A DNA stretch of 64,000 nucleotides, taken from positions 248,001-312,000 of the forward strand of contig NZ_JAMGSL010000004.1 in the NCBI RefSeq assembly GCF_025195125.1, written 5' to 3'. The position numbers and the translations under genes are program-made. This document shows positions 50,470-58,980 of this stretch, piece after piece. The stretch comes from Streptomyces sp. Je 1-79. GTDB lineage: Bacteria > Actinomycetota > Actinomycetes > Streptomycetales > Streptomycetaceae. Below the pieces are notes generated by a model, which was not told the origin of the DNA, did not search any database, and worked only from the letters and a program-made list of their open reading frames with translations. Position 1 is the stretch's first letter; each line of letters opens with the position of its first letter.

Positions 50470-50500
50470 AGCGCCTCACCAGGCCGGGCTGCGGTGCCGC

Positions 50501-51571
50501 TCAGACCCAGTTCACCTTCGCCCGCTCCAGCAGCGGATCGTCGATCAGCTCCCAGAGCGGCACCGCGTAGTTGCCGAACCGGTAGCGGCCGCCGAAGTGC
50601 AGGCCGAGGACCCGGTGGTCCGTCAGGTCGAAGACCGGGGAGCCGCTGTTCCCGCCGAGGGTGGAGCAGTCGTGCCGCATGACCAGCCCGCCGGGCGTGA
50701 ACTCCGTCGCCGTGCCCGGCTGGAGGCGCTTCACGTTGTAGACGTCCATGAAGATCCGCCGCATCGACTCGGGCTCGTTGCGGCGTCCGTCCCAGGCCGG
50801 GTAGCCGATCACGTACACCGGCCGGCCGGGCACGTTCGCGGGGGCGTCGGCGGCCACCGCGAGCGGGGTGGGCAGCGCGCCTCCGCCGGGCGGAACGACC
50901 CGCAGCAGCGCCATGTCGACGTCCGGGTGGATGCCGATCACCTCGGCGACCTCGTACGGAGGCGGTCCGGTGCCCGCCGGCCGCTCCGCCGCGGCCATCT
51001 CCTCGCCCGGGTCGACACGGGCCGTCATCCCCTGCTGGAACGACCAGCCCGCGTCCTCCGCGCGGCTGAACTCCACGGCCACGTGCCGGTTGGTCATCAC
51101 CGTCTCCGGACCCACGAGGAAGGCCGTGCCGACCCAGTCCAGACTGGGGTGGCCGGTCACCTCCACGCGGCCCACCCGCGCGATCGACTCACGGATCGCG
51201 GCCCGGCCGGCCTCCAGGACGGACCAGTCGCCGTCCTGCGCGGCGAAGTCCTGACCCTGCACCAGGATCGCGGGCCGGCCTTCGAGGAGGACGATCGCCT
51301 CCACCCCGAAGTACTCGTCCTCGTCGATCTCGTCCGCGCGGTCCGCGGCCATCTTCTCCAGCCCGGCGACCCCCGCCTCCAGGACCCGGGCCCGCTCCTC
51401 CTGCGCGAAGCGGGAGATCTGGCCGGCCGGGGCCTCGTCCGCCGGCAGCTCCTCCACCGACTCGGAGATCTCCGCCTCCAGGTGTCCGCGCACCCGCGCG
51501 GCGACGCCCCGCAGGTCGCCGAAGACCTGCTCGGGACCGGTCGCGACCGGTGATCCGTACCGTGTCTCCAT
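50501..51571 (-). CDS. Trypsin-like serine protease, third gene of the conflict-type operon
   Basis: A 356-residue protein without a signal peptide. Residues 1-95 are an acidic helical region. The chymotrypsin-fold domain starts near WVGTAFLVGPETVMTNRHVA. The triad is complete: H163 (TNRHVA), D219 (DVDMALLRV) and S309 (LGGNSGSPVF). The ATG at 51571 has GGAGG nine bases upstream; the frame continues a further 23 codons into an Arg/Ala-rich stretch that is probably not translated. It lies 94 bp after the giant NTPase-protease and is likely in the same operon. Being cytoplasmic, it should act on intracellular proteins, possibly a downstream effector in a proteolytic cascade. Confidence 0.85.
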   Translation of the reverse strand: METRYGSPVATGPEQVFGDLRGVAARVRGHLEAEISESVEELPADEAPAGQISRFAQEERARVLEAGVAGLEKMAADRADEIDEDEYFGVEAIVLLEGRPAILVQGQDFAAQDGDWSVLEAGRAAIRESIARVGRVEVTGHPSLDWVGTAFLVGPETVMTNRHVAVEFSRAEDAGWSFQQGMTARVDPGEEMAAAERPAGTGPPPYEVAEVIGIHPDVDMALLRVVPPGGGALPTPLAVAADAPANVPGRPVYVIGYPAWDGRRNEPESMRRIFMDVYNVKRLQPGTATEFTPGGLVMRHDCSTLGGNSGSPVFDLTDHRVLGLHFGGRYRFGNYAVPLWELIDDPLLERAKVNWV

Positions 51572-51665
51572 CTCCCGCCACCTCCGCCTCTCCGCTCTCG
51601 GCCGCTCCGCCCGCACCGCTCTCGGCCACTCCGCCCGCACCGCTCGGCGCCCGGGACCTCTCGTC

Positions 51666-54600
51666 TCAGGCGGCCCACATGTGGGTCTCCGGGGTGGCCG
51701 GCGCCGACTGGGCGCCCGTGATCTCCTCGTACAACTCCGGTCTCGCCTCCTTGAGATGGGCCATGATCCGGCTCATCTGGGTGCCGACGTTCACGAACGC
51801 CGTCGTCCTGCCCTGGTAGGCGACCTCCTCGACCCTGCGCGTGCCGCGGTGGAGCGCCACCACGGTCCAGTCGTCGGTGAAGACCGGTGAACCGGACGAT
51901 CCGCTGCGGGTGTCGGTGAAGTACCGCACGTCCCGCTCGTCCGCCTCGAAGACGAGGTTGTTGCGGAGCGCCACGCGCTTGGGCTGCCCGCCGGGGTGCT
52001 GGATGATGTTGACCGCCACCGGATCAGGCCCGTTCAGGAGCAGCGGCACGCTCGCGACGCGGAGCACCGGGCGGGGCGGCACGCCGTCCGTCAGGCGCAT
52101 CAGCGCGTAGTCGAGCCCCTCGTCCCAGGCGACGAGCGCGCCCGCCGTGGCCTCCTCCGTCTCGGTCTCGTCGGCGCCGAAGTCGAAGCGGGAGCGGGAG
52201 TTGCGCACCTGGAGCTGGAGGTCGTCCTCGGCGGCCCTGAGCCGTACGCCCGGTGCGCGCGTACGGGCGTTCACCACATGGTGGTTGGTGATCAGCAGCC
52301 CGGGCGCGATGAGCCACCCGGTACCGGCGTGCGGGTAGGCGGGCTGCATCGGCCGGCCCGACTCGTACGGCGGGACCTTCAGCCGGGCGACCGACGCACC
52401 GGCCAGGACGCCGCCGTGCAGGAACTCGAACGGCACGGTGTCGTCCCGGAAGATGATCTCCTCCTTGGTCTCGGCGGGCAGCGGACCGGCCGGCAGGTCC
52501 GGCTCGCCGGCGGCGTCGCGCGCCACGTCGTCCAGGGCGCGCTGAAGGACGGTGAGCGGGCCCGACTCGACCGTCTGGGAGATGGCGTTGCGCAGCCAGA
52601 CCTCAAGCGGCACCGTCCCGTCGATCAGCCGCTCCACCTGGTTCATCACGTCCAGGTCGGAGTGCATCTGGCGCAGGGGGCTGTCCATCGTCGGCAGGCT
52701 CGCCCGGAAGTGCGCGGTGGTGCCCGCGAAGAGCAGCCGCCGCACCTCGCTCTCGGCGAGCCCGGCGTCCAGGGCCGCGTTGCGGACCCGTACGAGATCC
52801 TCGGCGGAGAGGTACGGCACCGCCCGCACCGCCCCCTCCGCCGCGTCGGGCGGAGGCTGCGACCACAGGCCCGTCCCGCCCCTGCCCGTGGCGGGTTCCG
52901 TGGCGGGGCCGCGGGCCGGGGTGCCGGCGTCCATGGCGGCGGCGACCCCCTCGACCAGGTCACCGCTCCGGTCGCGGAGCATGAGCGCCCGCCAGGCGAC
53001 GCTGTCCAGGGTTCCGCGCCTGCGCGCCTCCCGGAGAGCCCGCTCCACCTCGGCCCGTGGCATCGCGGCCGTGTTCACGGGCGCCTCCGCGGCCGGGTGC
53101 CCGACGGCGTGTACGGCGTTCGGCGGCGGCTGCGTCCGCCGGGCTCCGGCGGCCGACTCCAGGATCCGGGTCAGGGGTTGGCGCAGCTGCGGCTCATCGG
53201 CCATCGCCGCGTCGATCCAGCGGACGAGGGCGTCGATCACCGCCTCGTCGTCGGCCGGCAGCCCCACCAGCCGCAGCGTGTGCTCCAGGACCTCGGGGTC
53301 GACCCGGGACGCCGTGGCCGCGGCGGCCCGCGCCAGCGCCGGCTGGCGTGCCAGCTCCTCGTCCGGCATGTCGCGCAGGGTCCGGGCGAGGCGTACGTCC
53401 GTCTCCGCGGAGCCCTCGTCCGAGAGCGCCGCCAGACGCGAACGGGCCACCAGGACGCCCATCGACTCGTGGGCGAGGCCGAGCCCGGCCGCCACGTCCT
53501 CCGCCTCCTGGAGGTCGTGGGCGGCGTCCGTGAGGTCGCCCTCGTCCTGGGCGAGCCGTGCGGAGAGCTGGAGCAGCTCCAGCCGGGTCTTGTCACACGC
53601 CGCCTCGCCCGCGCCCTCCACGGCCCGCTCGGCGCTCTCCCGTGCCTCCGCGATCCGCCCGGACCGTGCCAGGGTCTCCACCAGAAGCCCGTGCAGTCTG
53701 CTGCACGGGGTCCACGGCCGGCGCTCGGTCAGCCGCTCGGCCGCACCTTCCACGTACCCCTGCGTGAGCAGGTCCTCGACCTCGCGGGCCGCGATCCGTT
53801 CCCAGTCCTCCTGATCGGCCTCGGCCATGATCCGGTCCGGTACGTGCCCGCCGAGCTTCCCGAGGAGGAAGGCGGCCGAACGGGGCGGCATGTCCCGGTC
53901 GGCCCCGGCCAGGTACCCGGCGACGCCGGACTGCCAACGCCGCTCCACCGCACGGGGGTTCTGGCCGAACCGGAGCCGGTGGTAGATCTCCTCGGCGCGC
54001 GCGGCGGGACCCTCGCGGGCGGCGTAGTACTCCACCGCGCGGTGGTCCACGGCCCGCATGAGGTCCGTCCGCGCGCTGTCGGAGAGCCGCAGCATGATCG
54101 AGCGCAGATCGGCCCGGTGCCGTACGGCCTGCGGGCCCGCCGACTCCATCAGGTCGAGCCGCGAGACCAGCCGGCCGAAGAGCGACCGGGCCTCCTGCGC
54201 GGAGTCGACGCGCAGCCCCGCCGGTTCGGCGAGCACCTCCTGGATCAGCTCCGGGGTGATCACGCGCAGCGCGAGACCCGCCTGCACCAGGGCGCGTACG
54301 GCGTCGTCCGCGATGTGCTTGAGGATGCGGTCGTACAGCGTGCCCTGGATGAGCATCTGGTCGACCTGGTGGTGGAAGTACCGCCGCCGGGAGGGCAGGC
54401 TCCGCAGCAGGTCGCCGAGGGGTTCGGAGCCGGCGCCCAGGAGGACGGTGGTCCGCGCCGCGAGCTTGAGACTGAGCGGGTGGCCGCCGATCCGGTCGAC
54501 GAGGTCGCGGGCGATCGTCTCGTCCGCCACCCCGCAGGACATCAGCAGGTCCACGGCGGCCGGGTGGTCGAGCTCGCCGATCTCCATCGTGCGCGGCGCG

Positions 54601-56927
54601 AGCACCTTGGCCGGGTGCTCGATCGGGGCGCGTCCGGCGACGAGGAACCGCAGCCGGGGATAGGCGGCGCGCAGCGCCGTCCAGATCGCCCACATCCGGC
54701 CCATGACCGGCGAACCGCGGTACTGCGCCTCCTCGAAGGAGTCGATGACGATCACCAGCGGCGGGGCCGTGCCGCCCTCCGGCGTGCGGACCGCCTCGGC
54801 GACCAGCTCGGCGACGTCGCCGGCGAGCTCCTGCTCGCGGGCGCTGGCCCGGGCGTGGAAACCCGCCGAGAAGTCGCGGCCCAGCGTCGCGCGGGTGGCC
54901 GAGAGCTGGTACAGCTCGTCGAGCTGGTTCCGCTCGCCCCGCTGGGCCGCCGCGGTCTCCTCGCACGCGTCGGCGAGGGCGTCGAACGCGGCCCGTCGGT
55001 CCGGGTACTGAATGCCGAGCTGCCGGGCGATCTCGGCGAGCACGGTGGCGGGTTCGTGGATGGAGAGCGTGGGCCGCTCGAAGTCGATGCAGGCGAAGGG
55101 GAATCCGTCCGGGGAGTCCCGGAGGCTCTCGACGAGGAACGTGGCGAGCAGGGTGCTCTTGCCGATGCCGCCCACGCCGTGGATCAGGACGGGCGGCTCG
55201 GCGGGCTCGGCCGGCAGCTCGATGTACGCGCGCAGGGAGTCGACTTCGCGCTGCCGCCCGTGGACCGTGCCCTCGATCAGCCGTTCCATCGGCTGGAGCA
55301 ACCGTGCACGCTCCAGGCGGTGTTGCAGGTCGTCGACGTCCGGCAGGCCGCTCGTGCCGGGGATCCTGCGCAGCCAGAGCACGGCCCGCAGGGTGTCGCT
55401 GAGCCCTTCGACGCCCAGCGTCGAGAGCTCGGACGGGAGGCCGGAGAGCAGGGCGAGGGCCGTGCGCTCGGGGCCCGGCCCGTCGGGTACGACGTCGATG
55501 GCGGCCTCCAGGGCGCGCCGTGCGGCTTCGGGACCCGGGAGCGCGCTCAGGGTCTCCTCGCGTACCTCCGGCTTGAGGACCCAGCTCTGGACGGGGTGCG
55601 CGGCCAGCGCCGCGCAGTCGTCGACGAGGGCCAGGGCGGCGCGCCCGGTGGGGGCGCTCTCGCCGGGCAGCCGCAGCCGGGCCGGGTCGAACTCGTCGAG
55701 GAGGCAGGCCGCTTCGCGGTAGGCCCGGCGCAGGTCCGGGACGGCGGGGGCGGCGGACGGCGGCGCCTGGGCCGTGCTCCGCAGCGCGGCGTCGAGCCGG
55801 GCGGGGGTGTCGTCGCCGGGGGCGAGCGAGCGGTGGACGCGTACCGTCTCCTCCACCGCCGTGCACACCCGGCGCATGTAACTGTCCGTGGAGCCGGGGG
55901 TGTCGACCGAGCGGAGCACCCCGGCGACCGCCACGGCGACCAGATCCGGCAGCCGCGCGGGATCGGGCGCGGGCCGCTCCGTGGCGAAGAACTCCTCGAA
56001 GAACGCGTGCAGATCGTCCTCGGTCACGACGCGGGCCGTGTCCCGGCACTCGTTCTTCCTTATGTCATAGGGGAGTTGGCGCATCGCGGGGGAGTACCCG
56101 AGCAGGACGAGCCGGGGTACGGCGTCCTTCCGGACCGGCGTGTGCTCGTAGATGGCGAGCGCGAGTTTGCCGATGCAGTCCCAGACGTCCGAGCCCGGAT
56201 CGAGCCTGTCGCACTCGTCGAGCACCAGCCAGAAACGCTCCTCCGCCGCGGTCGCCCGGCTGACGATCCGGTGCACGGCGTCGTCGATCGAGGGCAGTGG
56301 ATCGTTCAACTGTGTGGGATTCAAGGGCAAGCGGTCCTCGCCCGGCGCCGCCACGACATCGGAGAGGCGCTCCACGAGCCTCGCGGCCGTGGAGGTGCGC
56401 GAGAGGGTGACGCGTACCGGACGGAAGCCGCAGTGCTGCCCCAGATGGCGGATGAGATGGTACGAGTACGAGCGCCCGCTGTCGGGCTCGCCGTCCACCA
56501 CGAGCACCGTCTGCTCCGGGTCGGCGACGAAACCGCGCAGCTTCTCACGCAGCTCGGACCGGTCGATGAACGCCTCGGTCCCGTTCGCGAGCACCACCGT
56601 GCGGAACGGGTCCTGGGCGGAACGCAGCAGCTCCTCGTCCTCCCGCAGCCTTCTCAGCAGGCTCCGCGCCTCGGCGTTCCCCGCGCCGGTGAGCGCGTCG
56701 AGCCCGGCCACGGCGTCGAGCAGCGCACGCTGATGGGCGATGTCCTTGCGCGCCGAACCCACCACCAGGCGCGCGTTGGCGTCGCGGTCCGGGGTGAGCA
56801 CGAGATCCGTGACGAAGTCCGGCGAGAGACCGGCCTGCCGCAGCCGGACGGCGGGATCGGGGGTGTCGAGGAGGTACTCACCCACCCAGCTGGTGACGAG
56901 TCCCCATTCCGTTTCGGTGAGCGGCAT
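51666..56927 (-). CDS. Giant NTPase with helical repeats, EAD1-like domain and trypsin-like protease
   Basis: A 1753-residue cytoplasmic protein. Order: a helical N-terminal domain (1-100) that may be an adaptor; a first P-loop module (GEPDSGRSY, residues 146-154, Arg in place of the Walker Lys; Walker B WLVLDECD); a second, intact NTPase of STAND/AAA type (IHGVGGIGKST, K590; Walker B LVIVIDSFEEA); a long TPR-like helical region (about 980-1330); an EAD1-like domain (about 1370-1470; NAALDAGLAESEVRRLLFAG, LRNAISQTVESGPL); and a C-terminal trypsin fold with TNHHVV, LDYALMRL and SGSSGSPVF. A trigger bound by the repeats could drive NTPase oligomerisation and free the protease. It follows the endonuclease gene by 151 bp. 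Confidence 0.85.
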   Translation of the reverse strand: MPLTETEWGLVTSWVGEYLLDTPDPAVRLRQAGLSPDFVTDLVLTPDRDANARLVVGSARKDIAHQRALLDAVAGLDALTGAGNAEARSLLRRLREDEELLRSAQDPFRTVVLANGTEAFIDRSELREKLRGFVADPEQTVLVVDGEPDSGRSYSYHLIRHLGQHCGFRPVRVTLSRTSTAARLVERLSDVVAAPGEDRLPLNPTQLNDPLPSIDDAVHRIVSRATAAEERFWLVLDECDRLDPGSDVWDCIGKLALAIYEHTPVRKDAVPRLVLLGYSPAMRQLPYDIRKNECRDTARVVTEDDLHAFFEEFFATERPAPDPARLPDLVAVAVAGVLRSVDTPGSTDSYMRRVCTAVEETVRVHRSLAPGDDTPARLDAALRSTAQAPPSAAPAVPDLRRAYREAACLLDEFDPARLRLPGESAPTGRAALALVDDCAALAAHPVQSWVLKPEVREETLSALPGPEAARRALEAAIDVVPDGPGPERTALALLSGLPSELSTLGVEGLSDTLRAVLWLRRIPGTSGLPDVDDLQHRLERARLLQPMERLIEGTVHGRQREVDSLRAYIELPAEPAEPPVLIHGVGGIGKSTLLATFLVESLRDSPDGFPFACIDFERPTLSIHEPATVLAEIARQLGIQYPDRRAAFDALADACEETAAAQRGERNQLDELYQLSATRATLGRDFSAGFHARASAREQELAGDVAELVAEAVRTPEGGTAPPLVIVIDSFEEAQYRGSPVMGRMWAIWTALRAAYPRLRFLVAGRAPIEHPAKVLAPRTMEIGELDHPAAVDLLMSCGVADETIARDLVDRIGGHPLSLKLAARTTVLLGAGSEPLGDLLRSLPSRRRYFHHQVDQMLIQGTLYDRILKHIADDAVRALVQAGLALRVITPELIQEVLAEPAGLRVDSAQEARSLFGRLVSRLDLMESAGPQAVRHRADLRSIMLRLSDSARTDLMRAVDHRAVEYYAAREGPAARAEEIYHRLRFGQNPRAVERRWQSGVAGYLAGADRDMPPRSAAFLLGKLGGHVPDRIMAEADQEDWERIAAREVEDLLTQGYVEGAAERLTERRPWTPCSRLHGLLVETLARSGRIAEARESAERAVEGAGEAACDKTRLELLQLSARLAQDEGDLTDAAHDLQEAEDVAAGLGLAHESMGVLVARSRLAALSDEGSAETDVRLARTLRDMPDEELARQPALARAAAATASRVDPEVLEHTLRLVGLPADDEAVIDALVRWIDAAMADEPQLRQPLTRILESAAGARRTQPPPNAVHAVGHPAAEAPVNTAAMPRAEVERALREARRRGTLDSVAWRALMLRDRSGDLVEGVAAAMDAGTPARGPATEPATGRGGTGLWSQPPPDAAEGAVRAVPYLSAEDLVRVRNAALDAGLAESEVRRLLFAGTTAHFRASLPTMDSPLRQMHSDLDVMNQVERLIDGTVPLEVWLRNAISQTVESGPLTVLQRALDDVARDAAGEPDLPAGPLPAETKEEIIFRDDTVPFEFLHGGVLAGASVARLKVPPYESGRPMQPAYPHAGTGWLIAPGLLITNHHVVNARTRAPGVRLRAAEDDLQLQVRNSRSRFDFGADETETEEATAGALVAWDEGLDYALMRLTDGVPPRPVLRVASVPLLLNGPDPVAVNIIQHPGGQPKRVALRNNLVFEADERDVRYFTDTRSGSSGSPVFTDDWTVVALHRGTRRVEEVAYQGRTTAFVNVGTQMSRIMAHLKEARPELYEEITGAQSAPATPETHMWAA

Positions 56928-57078
56928 TTCCGCACCTGCCCGGCGGTCCCGGCCTTCCCGGACGTCCCTCCTGTCCAGCCGGTCCCCGCGCCGCGGCGGA
57001 CCGACTGACTGATACCTGTCATGGTTTCACCGGGCCGGGACGGTGGCAAACGGGCGATCCGCCCGCCGGGCCGCCCGT

Positions 57079-57975
57079 TCAGCCCTGCATGGCGATGTCG
57101 TCGAACGACTCCAGGCGCCGCCAGCGATCCTCCGCCGCCCGGAACGGCGGCATCAGATCGACGTCGGGCAGCGGCCCGAACTCCAGCTCCGTGAGCTCCG
57201 CGACGTCCGAGACCGGAACCTGGTACGTACGGAACGGACCGAGCGGCGGCGGCGCGCCCGGCTTCGCACCGGCCAGGGCCCGCTCCGCGTCCCGGCTCAG
57301 GTCGGGGCTCTGGTCCAGGACGTACGCCGTCGAGGCCAGCGCCCCCTCCTGCATGAACGCGGTCACCTTCCAGAAGCGCATCGGCACCTGGATCCCCCGG
57401 TAGGGCGGATCGGAGTCGTGCAGCACCGGGCCCGTCAGCACGATCAGCTTGCGGTCGAACGCGGCCGCGTGGTCCAGGAAGTAGTTCTCGAGACCCTGCC
57501 AGAGCTGCTTGCCCTGGTTGAAGACGTCCGACTGCGGAGCCGCGTTCGGGTAGTGGAACGTGTCGGTGTTCGCCCGGGCCGCCACGGCCGCCGCGCCCCA
57601 CACCGGATCGAGCCGGCGCACCAGATGGCCCCGGTCCAGACTGTTGTTCCGGTAGACCTCGCTGCCGGCCTGCTGTTCCTCGGGCAGCCGTGGGTCGAAC
57701 TCCCAGGCGTCGTCCCCGTGTACGTCCTCGGACAGCTGCCCGCCCTGGATGCAGACCCCGGTCGACGCGGCGAGCCGCCGGTCCGGTCGGAAGACCACCG
57801 TGAAGTGGGTGTACGGCAGGATCACCGTCTCCACCGTGGCGCGGACGGGCAGGGGCAGCGGCACGGCCGGACCCAGGAAGCCCTCCTCGTAGCCGGTGCG
57901 GTCGGCGAACGACTCGTGGCGCTGTCCGCCCGCGCGCGGGTGCGGTGGAGCAGGCGGAGGATCGGTCGGTTCCAT
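57079..57975 (-). CDS. DNA/RNA non-specific endonuclease (DRGH type)
   Basis: A 298-residue nuclease of the beta-beta-alpha-metal NucA/NUC1 family. The active-site motif DRGH is at residues 114-117 (LDRGHLVRRLDPVWG), and the distal metal-binding Asn and helix appear in YPNAAPQSDVFNQGKQLWQGLE. There is no signal peptide, unlike secreted NucA, so the target is intracellular nucleic acid. A DRTGYEEGFLG segment near residue 25 probably links to a partner. It is the first gene of the minus-strand operon and divergent from the metacaspase; the 108-bp gap must hold both promoters. A suicidal or anti-phage nuclease role is inferred from the neighbours. Confidence 0.87.
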   Translation of the reverse strand: MEPTDPPPAPPHPRAGGQRHESFADRTGYEEGFLGPAVPLPLPVRATVETVILPYTHFTVVFRPDRRLAASTGVCIQGGQLSEDVHGDDAWEFDPRLPEEQQAGSEVYRNNSLDRGHLVRRLDPVWGAAAVAARANTDTFHYPNAAPQSDVFNQGKQLWQGLENYFLDHAAAFDRKLIVLTGPVLHDSDPPYRGIQVPMRFWKVTAFMQEGALASTAYVLDQSPDLSRDAERALAGAKPGAPPPLGPFRTYQVPVSDVAELTELEFGPLPDVDLMPPFRAAEDRWRRLESFDDIAMQG

Positions 57976-58083
57976 ACGATGTAAGTACCGCGCAATGAAG
58001 GGTCGCGCTCGGCACCGGGCACGCAGGCCACTCGATCAGCCGCCCCCGCGCCCGGATCCCCACCCCGTCCAAGGAGGCGCATC

Positions 58084-58896
58084 ATGCCCGCCGGACTGTC
58101 CATCCACGTCGGACTGAACACGGTCGACCCCGACCGTTACGAGGGCTGGGACGGTGCCCTCCTGGCCTGCGAGAACGATGCGCGGGACATGGCCCGGCTG
58201 GCCCGCGCGGCGGGCTTCTCCGACACCGTCCTGCTGACCGCCGAGTGCACGGTCGACGGCGTCACCGCCGCGCTGCGCGAGGCGGCGGGGCGACTCGCCC
58301 CCGACGACATCCTGCTCTTCACCTACTCGGGTCATGGCGGGCAGATACCCGACGTCACGGGATCCGACGACGAGCCGGACGCGCTCGACGAGACGCTCGT
58401 GCTGTACGACCGCCAGTTCCTCGACGACGAGCTGTACCGGGAGTTCCAGGGCTGCGCCGACGGCGTCCGGATCCTCGCGCTGCTCGACTGCTGCCACAGC
58501 GGCAGCGGCATCGAGCTTCCCGGCGCGCCCGAGCCGGAGACGGGCGTCCGGCTGATGCCCGTTCCGAAGCAGCAGGAGATCTACGAGCGGGACCAGGGCT
58601 TCTTCGCGGAGCTGCAGCGCTCCCTGGAGAAGGAGTCTCCCGACGGCGCGGCGGCCGAACCGACGGCGATCCTCGTCTCCGCCTGCCAGGACAACCAGGT
58701 CGCCTCCGACGGACCGGTCAACGGAGCCTTCACCGAGGCCCTCCTCGGCGTCTGGAACGAGGGCGCCTTCCGCGGCGGCCACCGCTCCTTCCACCGCGCG
58801 ATCCAGAGCCGGCTGCCCGCCACGCAGAGCCCGAACCTCTACACGACCGGAAGCCCGGCGCCCGCCTTCCTGAACCAGAAGCCGTTCACCGTCTGA
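58084..58896 (+). CDS. Metacaspase (caspase-family protease)
   Basis: A 270-residue C14-type protease. The catalytic dyad is H84 in FTYSGHGGQ and C137 in LLDCCHSG. The Asp-rich DDEPDALDETLVLYDRQFLDDEL segment is the usual calcium- or substrate-binding region of metacaspases. The protein is essentially just the caspase domain, without a prodomain, and so probably depends on a partner for activation. AAGGAGG precedes the ATG. It is divergent from the endonuclease/NTPase/protease operon. Pairing with STAND-type NTPases, EADs and trypsin-like proteases is a known theme of bacterial conflict systems. Confidence 0.9.
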   Translation: MPAGLSIHVGLNTVDPDRYEGWDGALLACENDARDMARLARAAGFSDTVLLTAECTVDGVTAALREAAGRLAPDDILLFTYSGHGGQIPDVTGSDDEPDALDETLVLYDRQFLDDELYREFQGCADGVRILALLDCCHSGSGIELPGAPEPETGVRLMPVPKQQEIYERDQGFFAELQRSLEKESPDGAAAEPTAILVSACQDNQVASDGPVNGAFTEALLGVWNEGAFRGGHRSFHRAIQSRLPATQSPNLYTTGSPAPAFLNQKPFTV

Positions 58897-58897
58897 G

Positions 58898-58916
58898 GGC
58901 GGCGGACCGCGCCGCC
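58898..58916. terminator. Terminator after the metacaspase gene
   Basis: A 7-bp GC stem GGCGGCG/CGCCGCC with loop GACCG starts two bases after the stop, between convergent genes. Confidence 0.5.
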
Positions 58917-58980
58917 GGTGACCTGCGCGATCCGGTGGGCGAGGGCGGACAGCCGCTCGTCCCCCACCGTGTGACGGGCG

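Noticed and set aside
51996-57008. A 1670-codon open frame on the plus strand
   Set aside because: It is antisense to the giant NTPase-protease, has low-complexity Arg/Gly/Val-rich sequence and no domain; such frames are normal opposite high-GC genes.
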